Assembly: GCA_028869255.1 (NCBI GenBank)
Contig: CP110972.1
Span: forward strand, 2,981,001 to 3,045,000
Direction of reading: 5' to 3'
Source: Pseudomonas poae
Lineage (GTDB): Bacteria; Pseudomonadota; Gammaproteobacteria; Pseudomonadales; Pseudomonadaceae
DNA: 64,000 nt
A program made the translations under genes and the position numbers. Position 1 is the stretch's first letter, and every line of letters starts with the position of its first letter. Shown here one piece after another: positions 42,744 to 52,073 of this stretch. The notes under the pieces were generated by a model that saw only the letters and a list, made by a program, of their open reading frames with translations, did not search any database and was not told the origin of the DNA.

Positions 42744-43640
42744 ATGACACAGGCAACCGCTTTGCGCGTACAGGCTTTCACCACCGGTGATGTGGCCGCT
42801 CAATGCAATGCGACACCCGGCTGGGTGCAGCAGTACCAGCAAATGTCCCCGGGGCATTTTGCCGGGCAGATCCGCTACCTCGACCTGCAAGGGGTGCAGG
42901 TGTACGAAGAATGCATGAACACCCGTGTGGAGCAGCACTTCAACGCGCCGCCAGGTTCGCTGGCGTTCTGTTTCGATGGCAGCGACAACGCGCTGTACAT
43001 GCTCAATGGCGAAAGCCGCAATACCTGGATTACCCCGGAAAACTACCGTGAAGTGGCGGTGGTGTTCGGCCCGCAGTTTGTGCAGCGCCATGGGCTGGAT
43101 GTAGCGAAACTCGAGGGCCTGTTCATGGCGCCGCTGACCTGCCGGCAGAACGCGCTGTTCAGCCGCTGGCTCAGCGGTACCCTGACGCGTTTGTCGGCCG
43201 TGATCGACCCGCTCAGCCGCGATGCCCTCACCCAACAACTACTCGACGACTGCCTGTTTATTCTCGACAACGCCTGTGTGTGCCTGGACCGCAGCTCCTT
43301 GCAGCGGCGCAGCGAAGAACGCCTGTTGATGGCGCGCATTGGCGAATGGGCGGCAGATGCCCCGGATGCAACCGTCAATTTGCTGGAGCTGGCGCAGATC
43401 GCCGGGGTGCCGTTGCGCCAGTTGCAGCAAGGGTTCAAGACCTACACCGGAATGAGCCCGGCGCAGTGGTTGAGGTTGCGCCGGTTGAATGGGGCGCGGC
43501 GGGAGTTGTTGAATTCAGCGAATACCACCGTGGCCGAGGTGGCGATGAATTGGTCGTTCTGGCACCTGGGGCGGTTTTCCAATAGTTATCGGGCGTTATT
43601 CAAGGAACTGCCGAGCGAAACGCTCAAACGTCACGGTTGA
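42744..43640 (+). CDS. AraC-family transcriptional regulator
   Basis: 298 residues. The C-terminal double HTH is NLLELAQIAGVPLRQLQQGFKTYTGMSPAQWLRLRRLNGARREL, then TTVAEVAMNWSFWHLGRFSNSYRALFKELPSETL. The N-terminal sensor part is of the EutR/ethanolamine-regulator type (AFTTGDVAAQCNATPGWVQQYQQMSPGHFAG). It is divergent from the puuA-like gene with a 138-base promoter gap, so it probably activates that operon in response to an amine. Confidence 0.85.
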   Translation: MTQATALRVQAFTTGDVAAQCNATPGWVQQYQQMSPGHFAGQIRYLDLQGVQVYEECMNTRVEQHFNAPPGSLAFCFDGSDNALYMLNGESRNTWITPENYREVAVVFGPQFVQRHGLDVAKLEGLFMAPLTCRQNALFSRWLSGTLTRLSAVIDPLSRDALTQQLLDDCLFILDNACVCLDRSSLQRRSEERLLMARIGEWAADAPDATVNLLELAQIAGVPLRQLQQGFKTYTGMSPAQWLRLRRLNGARRELLNSANTTVAEVAMNWSFWHLGRFSNSYRALFKELPSETLKRHG

Positions 43641-43786
43641 GACACGCTTACAAAATGTGGGGGGCGATTGGCGACCGGGTTGAGACAGGTTGCCGTACAG
43701 CGCGAGTCATTCTCGAAAACTTGTAAAACTGCGCCGTTATGCCTAGCTTATGCGCCCCCCGCCCCGCGCTTTAAGGCCCTGCCCCC

Positions 43787-45949
43787 ATGGTTTTGCGTTT
43801 TCGTCCCGTCGTCTCGTCACGTTTCGCCCTCGGCCTGCTGCTCAGCGGCGGCATCGGTAGCAGCCTGGCGGCTGAAATCGAACTGCCCGCAGTAAACGTC
43901 CAGGGCCAGGACGAATCCGGCTATCGCGCTGAAACCGCCTCAGTGGGCGGCTTCGATGAAGCGCCACTGCTGGACACCCCGGCGTCGATCACGGTGATCA
44001 ATGCGGCGCTGATCAAGGACCAGCAAGCGCGCCTGCTCAGCGAAGTGCTGCGCAACGACGCCTCGGTCGGCGACAGCTATGCGCCCATCGGCTATTACGA
44101 AAACTTTGTGCTGCGCGGCTTCTCGCTGAACGCGGCGAGCAGCTACAAGATCAACGGGCGCACCATCACCGGTGAGCAGAACGTCGCCCTGGAAAACAAG
44201 GAACAAGTGGAAGTACTCAAGGGCCTGGCCGGCCTGCAAAGCGGGATTTCCGAACCCAGCGGCGTGATCAACTACGTGACCAAGCGCCCGCAGGACGTGC
44301 GCTCGGTAACCGTCTCCACTGACGATCGTGGCAGCGGTTATATCGCCACCGATGTCGGCGGCTGGTTCGGCAGTGAGCAACAATTCGGCTTGCGCGCCAA
44401 CGTGGCGCATGAAGACCTTAATTCCTATGTGGAACACGCCAATGGTCAGCGCGACTTTGTGTCCCTGGCCTTCGACTGGAACATCAGCCCCGATGCCGTG
44501 CTGCAACTGGATGCGGAATACCAGAACAAGCAACAGCGCTCGGTGCCGGGTTATCAATTGCTCGGCGGCACCGAGGTGCCCCATGACGCCTCGCCGAAAA
44601 AACTGCTGGGGCACCAGAGCGGCTCCAGGCAAGTGGGCATCGACTCGCTGAACCTCAACGGCAAGTTCGAGTACCGCTTCAGCGACCAGTGGAAAGGCAG
44701 CGTGAGCGCGGCGCGCAGCAAAGTGGTGATCGATGATTACAGCTCGTTTGCCTGGGGCTGCTATGGCTCCACCAGCTGCACATCGAGCGTGCCGAACTAC
44801 TTCAGCCCCGAGGGCAACTACGACGTCTACGACTACCGCAGCCCCGACGACACCCGTCGCGACGACGAAGTGCAGGCGGCGATGACCGGGCTGTTCGACA
44901 CCGCGGGCCTGGGCCATGAACTGACCTTCGGCAGCAGCGCGTTTCGCCGGGTGATCGACAAGCGCAAGTCGGTCAACGAATACATCGGCACCACCAATAT
45001 CGACGTGGACGCCCCCACGTTCACGCCCACCGACAAGCCGCTGAACGACAGCCATCGCAACCTCGACAGCCGCCAATACGGCCTGTTCGTCACCGACCGC
45101 ATCCGCTTCAACGAGCAATGGCAAACCATCCTCGGCGGACGCGAAGTGCGCCTGGATGAACAAGCCTTCGACGGCACCACTGGCAACCAGGTCCGCCACA
45201 CCCAGCAATACGTGTTCCTGCCCCAAGCCGCGTTGATCTACAAACCGATTGAAAACCTCTCGCTGTACACCAGCTACAGCAAGGGCCTGTCCCTGGGCGG
45301 TACCGCGCCGTGGTTTGCGGACAACGCCGACGAAACCCTGGCCCCGACCGTTTCACGGCAGATCGAAGCCGGGGTGAAATACGACTGGCGCCGCATCAGC
45401 TTCGCCGCCGCGGTATTCCAGACCCGCCAGGCCTATCAGTACGCCAAGCCCGACGGCGCAGGCCAATTTACCTATGTGCAACAGGGCGAGCAGAAAAACA
45501 CCGGGCTGGAGTTGTCGGCCAATGGCTGGGCGACCGAGCGCCTGCAAATCGCGACCAGTGTGGCGGCGATTCGCGCACGGGTAACCGGCAGCGGCACGCC
45601 GGACTACGAGGGGCACCAGGCGATCAACGTGCCCAAGCTGCGCGCCAGTGTGTACGCCGATTACGCGCTGCCGTGGGTGAATGGTTTGGCGGTACTCGGC
45701 GGCGTGCAATACAGCGCCAAGAAGTACGCCAATCGCACGGGCAATGTGGAGGTGGGGGATTATGCAGTGGTCAATGTCGGCAGCCGCTACACCACCAAGG
45801 TCGACGGCTACGAGACGGTGTTTCGCCTGAGCGTCGACAACCTGTTCGACAAGCGCTACTGGCGCGACGCGGGCGAGTACATGGGCGATGACTATCTGTT
45901 CCAGGGCGCGCCACTGACGGCGCGCCTGAGTGCTTCGGTCAACTTCTAA
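43787..45949 (+). CDS. TonB-dependent siderophore receptor
   Basis: 720 residues. The N-terminal hydrophobic signal (FALGLLLSGGIGSSLAAE) is followed by plug motifs DTPASITVINAALIKDQQ, LSEVLRNDASVGDSY, VEVLKGLAGLQSGISEPSGVINYVTKRP and a beta-barrel ending in SVNF. No STN domain. It is of the FhuE/FecA-like branch lacking a signalling domain. No siderophore genes or sigma factor nearby. The substrate is not determinable. Confidence 0.85.
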   Translation: MVLRFRPVVSSRFALGLLLSGGIGSSLAAEIELPAVNVQGQDESGYRAETASVGGFDEAPLLDTPASITVINAALIKDQQARLLSEVLRNDASVGDSYAPIGYYENFVLRGFSLNAASSYKINGRTITGEQNVALENKEQVEVLKGLAGLQSGISEPSGVINYVTKRPQDVRSVTVSTDDRGSGYIATDVGGWFGSEQQFGLRANVAHEDLNSYVEHANGQRDFVSLAFDWNISPDAVLQLDAEYQNKQQRSVPGYQLLGGTEVPHDASPKKLLGHQSGSRQVGIDSLNLNGKFEYRFSDQWKGSVSAARSKVVIDDYSSFAWGCYGSTSCTSSVPNYFSPEGNYDVYDYRSPDDTRRDDEVQAAMTGLFDTAGLGHELTFGSSAFRRVIDKRKSVNEYIGTTNIDVDAPTFTPTDKPLNDSHRNLDSRQYGLFVTDRIRFNEQWQTILGGREVRLDEQAFDGTTGNQVRHTQQYVFLPQAALIYKPIENLSLYTSYSKGLSLGGTAPWFADNADETLAPTVSRQIEAGVKYDWRRISFAAAVFQTRQAYQYAKPDGAGQFTYVQQGEQKNTGLELSANGWATERLQIATSVAAIRARVTGSGTPDYEGHQAINVPKLRASVYADYALPWVNGLAVLGGVQYSAKKYANRTGNVEVGDYAVVNVGSRYTTKVDGYETVFRLSVDNLFDKRYWRDAGEYMGDDYLFQGAPLTARLSASVNF

Positions 45950-45952
45950 GCG

Positions 45953-46390
45953 TTACTTCGGCATCTTGCGAAAACCGACCGCCAGGCGGTTCCAGCTGTT
46001 GATGGTGGCGATGGCCACGCTCAGGTCGACCTGTTCCTGGGCGCTGAATTCGGCGGCCAGCGCGTTGAAATCCTCATCCGGGGCGTGGGTCTGGCTGAGC
46101 AGGGTCAGGCTTTCGGCCCAGGCCAGTGCTGCGCGTTCACGCGGGGTGAAGAACGGCGTTTCGCGCCAGGCGGAGACGGTGTAGAGGCGGCGTTCGGTTT
46201 CACCGCCTTTGCGGGCGTCGGCGGTGTGCATGTCGAGGCAGAAGGCGCAGCCGTTGATCTGCGAGACGCGCAGGCGGATCAGTTCCAGCAGGGGCAGCTC
46301 GATGGAGAGTTTGCCGACGGCGGCTTCCAGGGCGAGCATGGCTTTCATGGCGTCTGGGGAGGCGGTGTAGAAATCGGTACGGGGTTGCAT
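45953..46390 (-). CDS. Carboxymuconolactone decarboxylase/AhpD-like protein
   Basis: 145 residues from ATG 46388-46390 (MQPRTDFYTASPDAMKAML). The CMD fold with peroxidase-type dicysteine site is in NGCAFCLDMHTADARKGG, followed by LYTVSAWRETPFFTPRERAALAWAESLT. Members reduce peroxides or serve as alkylhydroperoxidase-like proteins. The gene is tail-to-tail with the TonB receptor, with a 3-base gap. Confidence 0.88.
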   Translation of the reverse strand: MQPRTDFYTASPDAMKAMLALEAAVGKLSIELPLLELIRLRVSQINGCAFCLDMHTADARKGGETERRLYTVSAWRETPFFTPRERAALAWAESLTLLSQTHAPDEDFNALAAEFSAQEQVDLSVAIATINSWNRLAVGFRKMPK

Positions 46391-46499
46391 GGTGGTTCTC
46401 CAGCGTCGGTGGGGGTTGATGGCTAGGTTAGTCATCGTGGGGGGCTGGAGGAATATCCAATTTGGGTTAAGAACGGGTGACCAATGTGGCCGCTGTTGA

Positions 46500-47316
46500 G
46501 TACATATCCGGTGTTTGGGTGATGGCTGGTATTGGTTCCGCTCTTACAGCGGGTCACTTTGGAAAAGAGCCCCAAAGTAACCAAAGGGCTCTTGCCCCAA
46601 CACTCGGCACCTCGCTCTGGCTCGGTGTGCCCGCACGCAGACTTGAATCCGTGGGCCGCCGCGATGGGCCATCCTTGGCCCAGCGCGGCTAACCCGGCGT
46701 CCTGCCGGGTTACCCACGGATTCAAGCCTGCGTGCGGCCAGCGTGTTTAATGGGGCGCCAAGGATCAAGATCACGATCAAAAGCGCAAAAGATCGCTGAC
46801 TTCGTCAGCGCAAAGGATGTAAGGGCCAGATCAAAAACAAAGCAAAGCACGGCGGCCTGACAGCCGACCTCGGTCAAATGTGGGAGCTGGCTTGCCTGGG
46901 ATGGCATCAACTCGGTGTGCCTGATGTACCGAGTTGCCAGCATCGCAGGCAAGCCAGCTCCCACAGAAAAGCAGATCTACTGCGGACCCGCTTTTGATCT
47001 ACACCACTCAGGTCGGCTACTAGGCCGCCGTGCTCTGCTTTTGACTTTGATCTGAGACGCCCCGTCAATCACGCTGGCCGAACGCAGGCTTGAATCCGTG
47101 GGCAACCCGGCAGGACGCCGGGTTAGCCGCGCTGGGCCATGGATGGCCCATCGCGGCGGCCCACGGATTCAAGCCTGCGTTCGGGCACACCGAGCCGGAG
47201 GCGAGGTGCCGAGTGATGGGGCGAAGCGTTTTTGGTTACTTTTGGCGCTCTTCCAAAAGTGACCCGCTGTAAGAGCGGAACCCATTTGCGCCATCACCAA
47301 AAAAACGGATATGTAC
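46500..47316. repeat. Giant palindromic repeat, copy 1 (with REP insertion)
   Basis: Two ~245-base arms (46500-46745 and about 47070-47316) are inverted copies. Outer ends are GTACATATCCG and CGGATATGTAC. Each arm also contains TTCCGCTCTTACAGCGGGTCA and a GC-rich inner palindrome around ACCCGGCGTCCTGCCGGGTT. The ~320-base centre contains GATCAAAAGC-type sequences plus a REP pair absent from copy 2. Short ORFs inside it (such as frames at 46432-46725 and 47090-47272) repeat in every copy and are not genes. It fills the gap between the CMD gene and mdeR. Confidence 0.85.
46879..46965. repeat. REP inverted pair nested in giant repeat copy 1
   Basis: GCTGGCTTGCCTGGG and CGCAGGCAAGCCAGC arms. The surrounding sequence matches copy 2, which lacks this block, so the REP pair looks like a secondary insertion. 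Confidence 0.85.
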
Positions 47317-47330
47317 ACAAAACAAAAACC

Positions 47331-47801
47331 TCACCCCGGCAACGGAATCACCCGCAAAGCCCGCACCGACTTATAAGAAAAACTCGAATAAATCTCCTTA
47401 ACACAAGGCAACGTCTGCAACACCTCCCGCGCAAACTCCCCAAACGACTCCAAATCCCTCGCCACCACCTCAAGCAAAAAGTCATACCGCCCCGACACGT
47501 TATGACACGCCACAACCTCGGGAATCTCCAACAACCGCTGCTCAAACGCCCGGGCAATCTCCTGCGTATGACTGTCCATCATAATGCTGACAAACGCCGT
47601 CACCCCATACCCCAACGCCTTGGGCGACAGAATCGCCTGATAACCACTGATCACCCCGCTCTCCTCCAGGTTGCGCACCCGCCGCCAGCACGGCGAAGTG
47701 GTCAGGGACACACGGTCAGCCAATTCGGCCACCGTGAGACGGGCATTACCTTGCAGCGCGTTTAAAAGCGCCTTGTCGGTGCGATCCAGACTGACGGGCA
47801 T
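47331..47801 (-). CDS. mdeR: Lrp/AsnC-family regulator, MdeR-like
   Basis: 156 residues. The HTH is DRTDKALLNALQGNARLTVAELADRVSLTTSPCWRRVRNLEESG and the C-terminal RAM effector domain has GYGVTAFVSIMMDSH and VSGRYDFLLEVVARDLESF. It is divergent from methionine gamma-lyase, as in Pseudomonas mdeR/mdeA, where it activates the lyase with methionine. The 123-base gap holds the shared promoter. Confidence 0.85.
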   Translation of the reverse strand: MPVSLDRTDKALLNALQGNARLTVAELADRVSLTTSPCWRRVRNLEESGVISGYQAILSPKALGYGVTAFVSIMMDSHTQEIARAFEQRLLEIPEVVACHNVSGRYDFLLEVVARDLESFGEFAREVLQTLPCVKEIYSSFSYKSVRALRVIPLPG

Positions 47802-47924
47802 ATCGTGCCTCTGATCTTTATTTTTATTGAGTTTTCATCCCCGTACACGGGATTTCCCAGCAAACTTCGCAAAGTTCGTCTGTGGTTATGAGCATAGCAT
47901 TGTAGGAAATAAGGAGCGCCCGAC

Positions 47925-49169
47925 ATGAACAATAAACACAATGCATCCGGCTTTTCCACCCGCGCCATCCACCACGGCTATGACCCCAAGGACCACCACG
48001 GTGCGCTCGTTCCGCCGATTTACCTGTCGGCCACCTTCGCCTTCCCCACCGCCGAATACGGCGCCGCCTGTTTTGCCGGCGAGGCCGATGGCCACTTCTA
48101 CACGCGTATTTCCAACCCGACCCTGGCGCTGCTGGAATCGCGCATGGCCACCCTGGAAAACGGCGAGGCCGCGGTGGCATTCAGCTCCGGTATGGGCGCA
48201 ATTGCCGCAACGTTCTGGACCCTGCTGCGCCCGGGCGATGAAGTGATCGTCAGCCAGACGCTGTACGGCTGCACCTTCGCCCTGCTGCATCACGGCATCG
48301 GCGAATTCGGGATCAAGGTGCGGCATGTCGACCTCACCGACCTCGCGGCGCTGCACGCTGCATTCAGCCCCGCCACCCGCATGGTCTACTGCGAAACCCC
48401 CGCCAACCCCAACCTGCGACTGGTGGATATTGCCGCCGTGGCCGCCCTCGCCCACCAGCAACCGAATGTCACCGTGGTGGTCGACAACACCTACTGCACG
48501 CCCTACCTGCAACGCCCTCTGGAGCTTGGCGCCGATGTGGTGGTGCATTCGGCCACCAAGTACCTCAGCGGCCACGGTGATATCACTGCCGGTATCGCCG
48601 TCAGCAGCCAGGCCCTGGCGCAGCGTATTCGGCTGCAAGGTCTCAAGGATTTGACGGGAGCCGTGATGTCACCGCATGACGCGTCCCTGTTGATGCGCGG
48701 CCTCAAGACCCTGGCCCTGCGCATGGACCGCCATTGCAGCAACGCGCAGGCGGTGGCCGAAGCGCTGCAGGCGCACTCGGCGGTGGAGCATGTGACCTAC
48801 CCGGGGCTGCGTTCTTTCCCACAATACGAATTGGCGATGCGGCAGATGAAACTGCCCGGCGGCATGATTGCCTTCGAACTCAAGGGCGGGATTGAAACCG
48901 GTCGACGTTTTATGAACGCACTCAAATTGTTTACCCGAGCGGTCAGCCTGGGCGATGCCGAATCGCTGGCCCAGCATCCGGCGAGCATGACCCATTCCAC
49001 CTATACCCCACAGGAACGTGCCCAATATGGCATCAGCGAGGGGCTGGTGCGCCTGTCGGTGGGGCTTGAGGACGTGGCTGACCTGCTGGCGGATGTGCAA
49101 CAGGCGCTGGCCAAGTGCACCCGTGCCCTACCGCGCCAGGCCGCAATGGCGGTACATGCGGTTAAATAG
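47925..49169 (+). CDS. megL: L-methionine gamma-lyase
   Basis: 414 residues, a PLP enzyme of the cystathionine gamma-synthase family. The segments GFSTRAIHHGYDPKDHHGALVPP, ETPANPNLR and HSATKYLSGHGDITAG (PLP Lys) match Pseudomonas MdeA very closely. The active-site Cys of methionine gamma-lyases is present in TLYGCTFALLHHG. It cleaves methionine to methanethiol, ammonia and 2-oxobutyrate. A strong terminator follows. Confidence 0.92.
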   Translation: MNNKHNASGFSTRAIHHGYDPKDHHGALVPPIYLSATFAFPTAEYGAACFAGEADGHFYTRISNPTLALLESRMATLENGEAAVAFSSGMGAIAATFWTLLRPGDEVIVSQTLYGCTFALLHHGIGEFGIKVRHVDLTDLAALHAAFSPATRMVYCETPANPNLRLVDIAAVAALAHQQPNVTVVVDNTYCTPYLQRPLELGADVVVHSATKYLSGHGDITAGIAVSSQALAQRIRLQGLKDLTGAVMSPHDASLLMRGLKTLALRMDRHCSNAQAVAEALQAHSAVEHVTYPGLRSFPQYELAMRQMKLPGGMIAFELKGGIETGRRFMNALKLFTRAVSLGDAESLAQHPASMTHSTYTPQERAQYGISEGLVRLSVGLEDVADLLADVQQALAKCTRALPRQAAMAVHAVK

Positions 49170-49196
49170 ACCGCCGACCGGACATGACCCTTTCCC

Positions 49197-49230
49197 ACAA
49201 CGGTGGTCGGACCTGTCCGACCACCGTTGT
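49197..49230 (+). terminator. Rho-independent terminator after megL
   Basis: A perfect 15-base-pair stem (ACAACGGTGGTCGGA with TCCGACCACCGTTGT, 4-base loop) followed by GCGTTTT and further T-rich sequence. It begins 28 bases past the megL stop. Confidence 0.88.
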
Positions 49231-49311
49231 GCGTTTTAATCGGTTTTTTCCCGATTGGATCCCCATCAATCGACCAGGCTGTACTAGCATAGGTTTCTGC
49301 ACTCGAAACTC

Positions 49312-49995
49312 ATGGACGAATTGATGAACTCACACCTGTTCCCCCATATAGGCAAGGTCATCGCCAGCACCGGCAGTCGCCATTTCCCACGCATGCTGCA
49401 TGACCTCATCCTCACCCAACTGGCAGTGGACGCCACCCATATCACCCAATTGCGGGTCAGTAGCGAAGGCCACACCCGGCGTAATATCAGCCCGGTCTAC
49501 ACCGACTCCGTGGCGGCCCTGGGCGAGGAACAACCCGCCGCACAACTGCACCTCACCCGCAACAAGGATGACGTGCGCTACGTGCTCTCGGTGTACCGCT
49601 CACACCAGTCGGAGAACTTCTCGCCGCAGGAACGCAGCATGCTGCAGGATTTCTCCACGCTGCTGTTGCCCATGGTGGAAAAGCACATCACCGCGATCCA
49701 GCCGTGCCGCCAGGACAGCGAACCGCCAACCGCGCAAAACCAGGGTATCGACACCTTGCGCCGCCGCATCGAAGAGCGCCTGGTGCAATGCGGGTTGACC
49801 TTGTCCAACCGTGAACTTGAGGTGTGTGTGGGCCTGCTGGCCGGGCGCACTGCGCCGGAGTTGGCGGAGCAACTGGCGCTGAAGGTCAATACGATTGAAA
49901 GCTACCTCAAACGTGCCGCGATCAAACTGGGAATCAGTGGGCGGCATTCGTTGTTGCGGTGGATGTATTCAACGCAAGACGGCACAACACTTTAA
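49312..49995 (+). CDS. LuxR-type regulator at the lipopeptide locus
   Basis: 227 residues. The C-terminal LuxR/GerE HTH is at ~165-220 (LSNRELEVCVGLLAGRTAPELAEQLALKVNTIESYLKRAAIKLGISGRHSLL). The N-terminal ~150 residues lack a recognisable AHL-binding signature such as the conserved tryptophans. Position next to macB and the NRPS matches the LuxR regulators that activate viscosin/massetolide synthesis (ViscBCR/MassBCR type). The start could be 49312 or 49324. Confidence 0.82.
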   Translation: MDELMNSHLFPHIGKVIASTGSRHFPRMLHDLILTQLAVDATHITQLRVSSEGHTRRNISPVYTDSVAALGEEQPAAQLHLTRNKDDVRYVLSVYRSHQSENFSPQERSMLQDFSTLLLPMVEKHITAIQPCRQDSEPPTAQNQGIDTLRRRIEERLVQCGLTLSNRELEVCVGLLAGRTAPELAEQLALKVNTIESYLKRAAIKLGISGRHSLLRWMYSTQDGTTL

Positions 49996-50006
49996 GCAAA
50001 AACAGC

Positions 50007-50103
50007 CCTGTGGCGAGCGGGCTTGCCCGCGTTGGGGTGCGCAGCACCCCTTGTTTTGGGGCCGCTGCGCAGCCCTACGCAGGCAAGCCTGCTCGCCACA
50101 GGG
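50007..50103. repeat. REP inverted pair between luxR and macB
   Basis: The arms CCTGTGGCGAGCGGGCTTGC and complement carry GCTTGCCCGCG and TACGCAGGCAAGCC cores. The genes on both sides converge on it, so it likely bounds both transcripts. Confidence 0.88.
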
Positions 50104-50111
50104 TATTGCCG

Positions 50112-52070
50112 TCAGTCCCGGGCGAGCGCCTCAATCGGGTCCAGGCGCGCCGCATTCCTCGCTGGCACAAAGCCAAACACAATGCCGATCAGTGTCGAAC
50201 AAGCAAACGCGGTGATGATCGAACCCAGCGAAAACACCATCTCCCATTCCTTCACGAACACCGAAAACAGAAAGCCCAACGCGTAAGACAACGAGATGCC
50301 GATCAGCCCGCCGATCAGGCACACCATCACCGCCTCCACCAGAAACTGCTGGCGGATATCCGACTGCCTCGCCCCTACCGCCATGCGAATGCCGATTTCA
50401 CGGGTGCGCTCGGTGACCGACACCAGCATGATATTCATCACGCCAATACCGCCCACCAGCAACGAAATCACTGCGATCAGCGATAACAGCAGCGCCAGGG
50501 AACGGCTGGTTTTCTGCACCGTCTGCATGATGCTGTCGAGGTTGTTGGTGAAGAAATCCTTGGTGCCGTGGCGTTGCTGCATCAGTTTATTGACGTTCTC
50601 TTCCACCACCTTGCTCGGCTGGCCGTCCTTGATGCGCACGGTGATGCTGTCCAGATGGCGCTGGCCTAAAAGCCGCCCCGCCGCCGTCTCGTAAGGCACC
50701 CACACGTTCAGGGCCTTGCTGGCGGCGAACATGTTTTTATTGTCGGCCGTGACCCCGATCACCGTGCACGGCAGGTTACCCACCAGAATCACCTGGCCCA
50801 GCGGGTCCACATTCGGCCCGAACAGGCGATGCCGGGTGTTGTGGTCGATCACCACCACTTGCGCCTGACGCCGTGCATCACTTTCGCTGAAGGCAATCCC
50901 GGCTTCGAGCTTCAAGCCTTTGACCTTGAAGTAACGGTCGCTGACGCCGTTGACCTGCGCATCCAGGTCGATATTGCCAAAGCGCAGCAACAGGTTGCGG
51001 CCCACCACAGGCGTGGCGCTGTCGACGTAATACAGCTGGTTCAACGCGTCCACATCCGAGGGCATCAAGGTCTCGATCGCCGAGGCACGGCTGTCGCCGA
51101 AACTGGTGCCGGAAAAGATGTCGATGGTATTGCTGCCGATCGCCTGGATGTCCTTGAGCACATAGCGCTTGGCGCCCTCGCCGATGGCCGAGATCGACAC
51201 CACCGAGGTGATGCCGATCACGATACCGAGCATGGTCAGCAAGGTCCGCATGCGGTGGGACACCAGCGCGACCCAGGCCATGTTGAAGGCTTCCTTGAAC
51301 AACCCCAGGCTCGCCACCAGGCGCCGTGCGCCGCTGCGGCGGGGCTCGATGGGGGCTTCCTCGGGCAGCTCCAGGCCAATACTCTGGTTGGCCTGGTCAC
51401 TGACAATCTCGCCGTCGCAGACTTCGACGATGCGCTGGGCATTCGCAGCCACCTTGGGGTCGTGGGTGACGATAATCACCGTGTGCCCGGCCGCGTGCAG
51501 CTCGGCGAGAATGCGCATCACCTCCTTGCCGCTGTGGGTATCGAGGGCGCCGGTGGGCTCGTCGGCGAGGATCACTTCGCCGCCGTTCATCAAGGCCCGG
51601 GCGATACTCACGCGCTGCTGCTGGCCACCGGAAAGCTGGCTCGGCCGGTGCGTGGTGTGCCCGGCCAGGCCCAGGCGCGCCAACAGCTCGCCTGCGCGGC
51701 TGTGGCGTTGGGTTTGCGGCGTACCGGCATAAATCGCCGGCATTTCCACGTTGTGCAACGCACTCAGGTGCGCGAGCAAATGGTAGCGCTGGAAGATAAA
51801 GCCGAAGTAATCGCGGCGCAGTTCCGCCAGTTGCTCATCGCCCAATGAGCGGGTTTCGATGCCATTGATCTTGTAGCTGCCGGCACTCGCATAATCCAGG
51901 CCGCCGAGGATATTCATCAGGGTCGATTTACCCGACCCCGAAGCGCCGATAATCGCGACCATCTCGCCGGCCTGGATACTCAGGTCGATGCCCTTGAGTG
52001 CAATGAATTCACGCTCGCCGGCGATAAAACTGCGGGTAATGCCCTTGAGTTCCAACAGTGGCTGGGTCAT
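50112..52070 (-). CDS. macB: MacB-type ABC efflux ATPase/permease
   Basis: 652 residues. N-terminal ABC domain: Walker A GASGSGKST, LSGGQQQRVSIARAL, Walker B VILADEPTGALD. Then the MacB permease: first helix near residue 275 (MRTLLTMLGIVIGITSV), a ~250-residue periplasmic domain, and three C-terminal helices including LLSLIAVISLLVGGIGVMNIMLVSVTERTREIG. It energises tripartite export with MacA and an outer-membrane channel. Beside lipopeptide synthetases, MacAB homologs export the lipopeptide. Separated from macA by only 3 bases. Confidence 0.92.
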   Translation of the reverse strand: MTQPLLELKGITRSFIAGEREFIALKGIDLSIQAGEMVAIIGASGSGKSTLMNILGGLDYASAGSYKINGIETRSLGDEQLAELRRDYFGFIFQRYHLLAHLSALHNVEMPAIYAGTPQTQRHSRAGELLARLGLAGHTTHRPSQLSGGQQQRVSIARALMNGGEVILADEPTGALDTHSGKEVMRILAELHAAGHTVIIVTHDPKVAANAQRIVEVCDGEIVSDQANQSIGLELPEEAPIEPRRSGARRLVASLGLFKEAFNMAWVALVSHRMRTLLTMLGIVIGITSVVSISAIGEGAKRYVLKDIQAIGSNTIDIFSGTSFGDSRASAIETLMPSDVDALNQLYYVDSATPVVGRNLLLRFGNIDLDAQVNGVSDRYFKVKGLKLEAGIAFSESDARRQAQVVVIDHNTRHRLFGPNVDPLGQVILVGNLPCTVIGVTADNKNMFAASKALNVWVPYETAAGRLLGQRHLDSITVRIKDGQPSKVVEENVNKLMQQRHGTKDFFTNNLDSIMQTVQKTSRSLALLLSLIAVISLLVGGIGVMNIMLVSVTERTREIGIRMAVGARQSDIRQQFLVEAVMVCLIGGLIGISLSYALGFLFSVFVKEWEMVFSLGSIITAFACSTLIGIVFGFVPARNAARLDPIEALARD

Positions 52071-52073
52071 CGG

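Noticed and set aside
43940..45226. 428-codon minus frame opposite the third TonB receptor, and the similar frame 5443-6840
   Set aside because: Composition is typical of antisense shadows (Val/Ala/Gly/His-rich, no motifs), while the + strand has full receptor motifs.
46432..46725. 97-residue frame starting MNPWVTRQDAGLAALGQ and relatives at 47090, 52987 and 53742
   Set aside because: The same peptide appears in each arm of the giant palindromes on both strands; it is a repeat by-product, not a gene.
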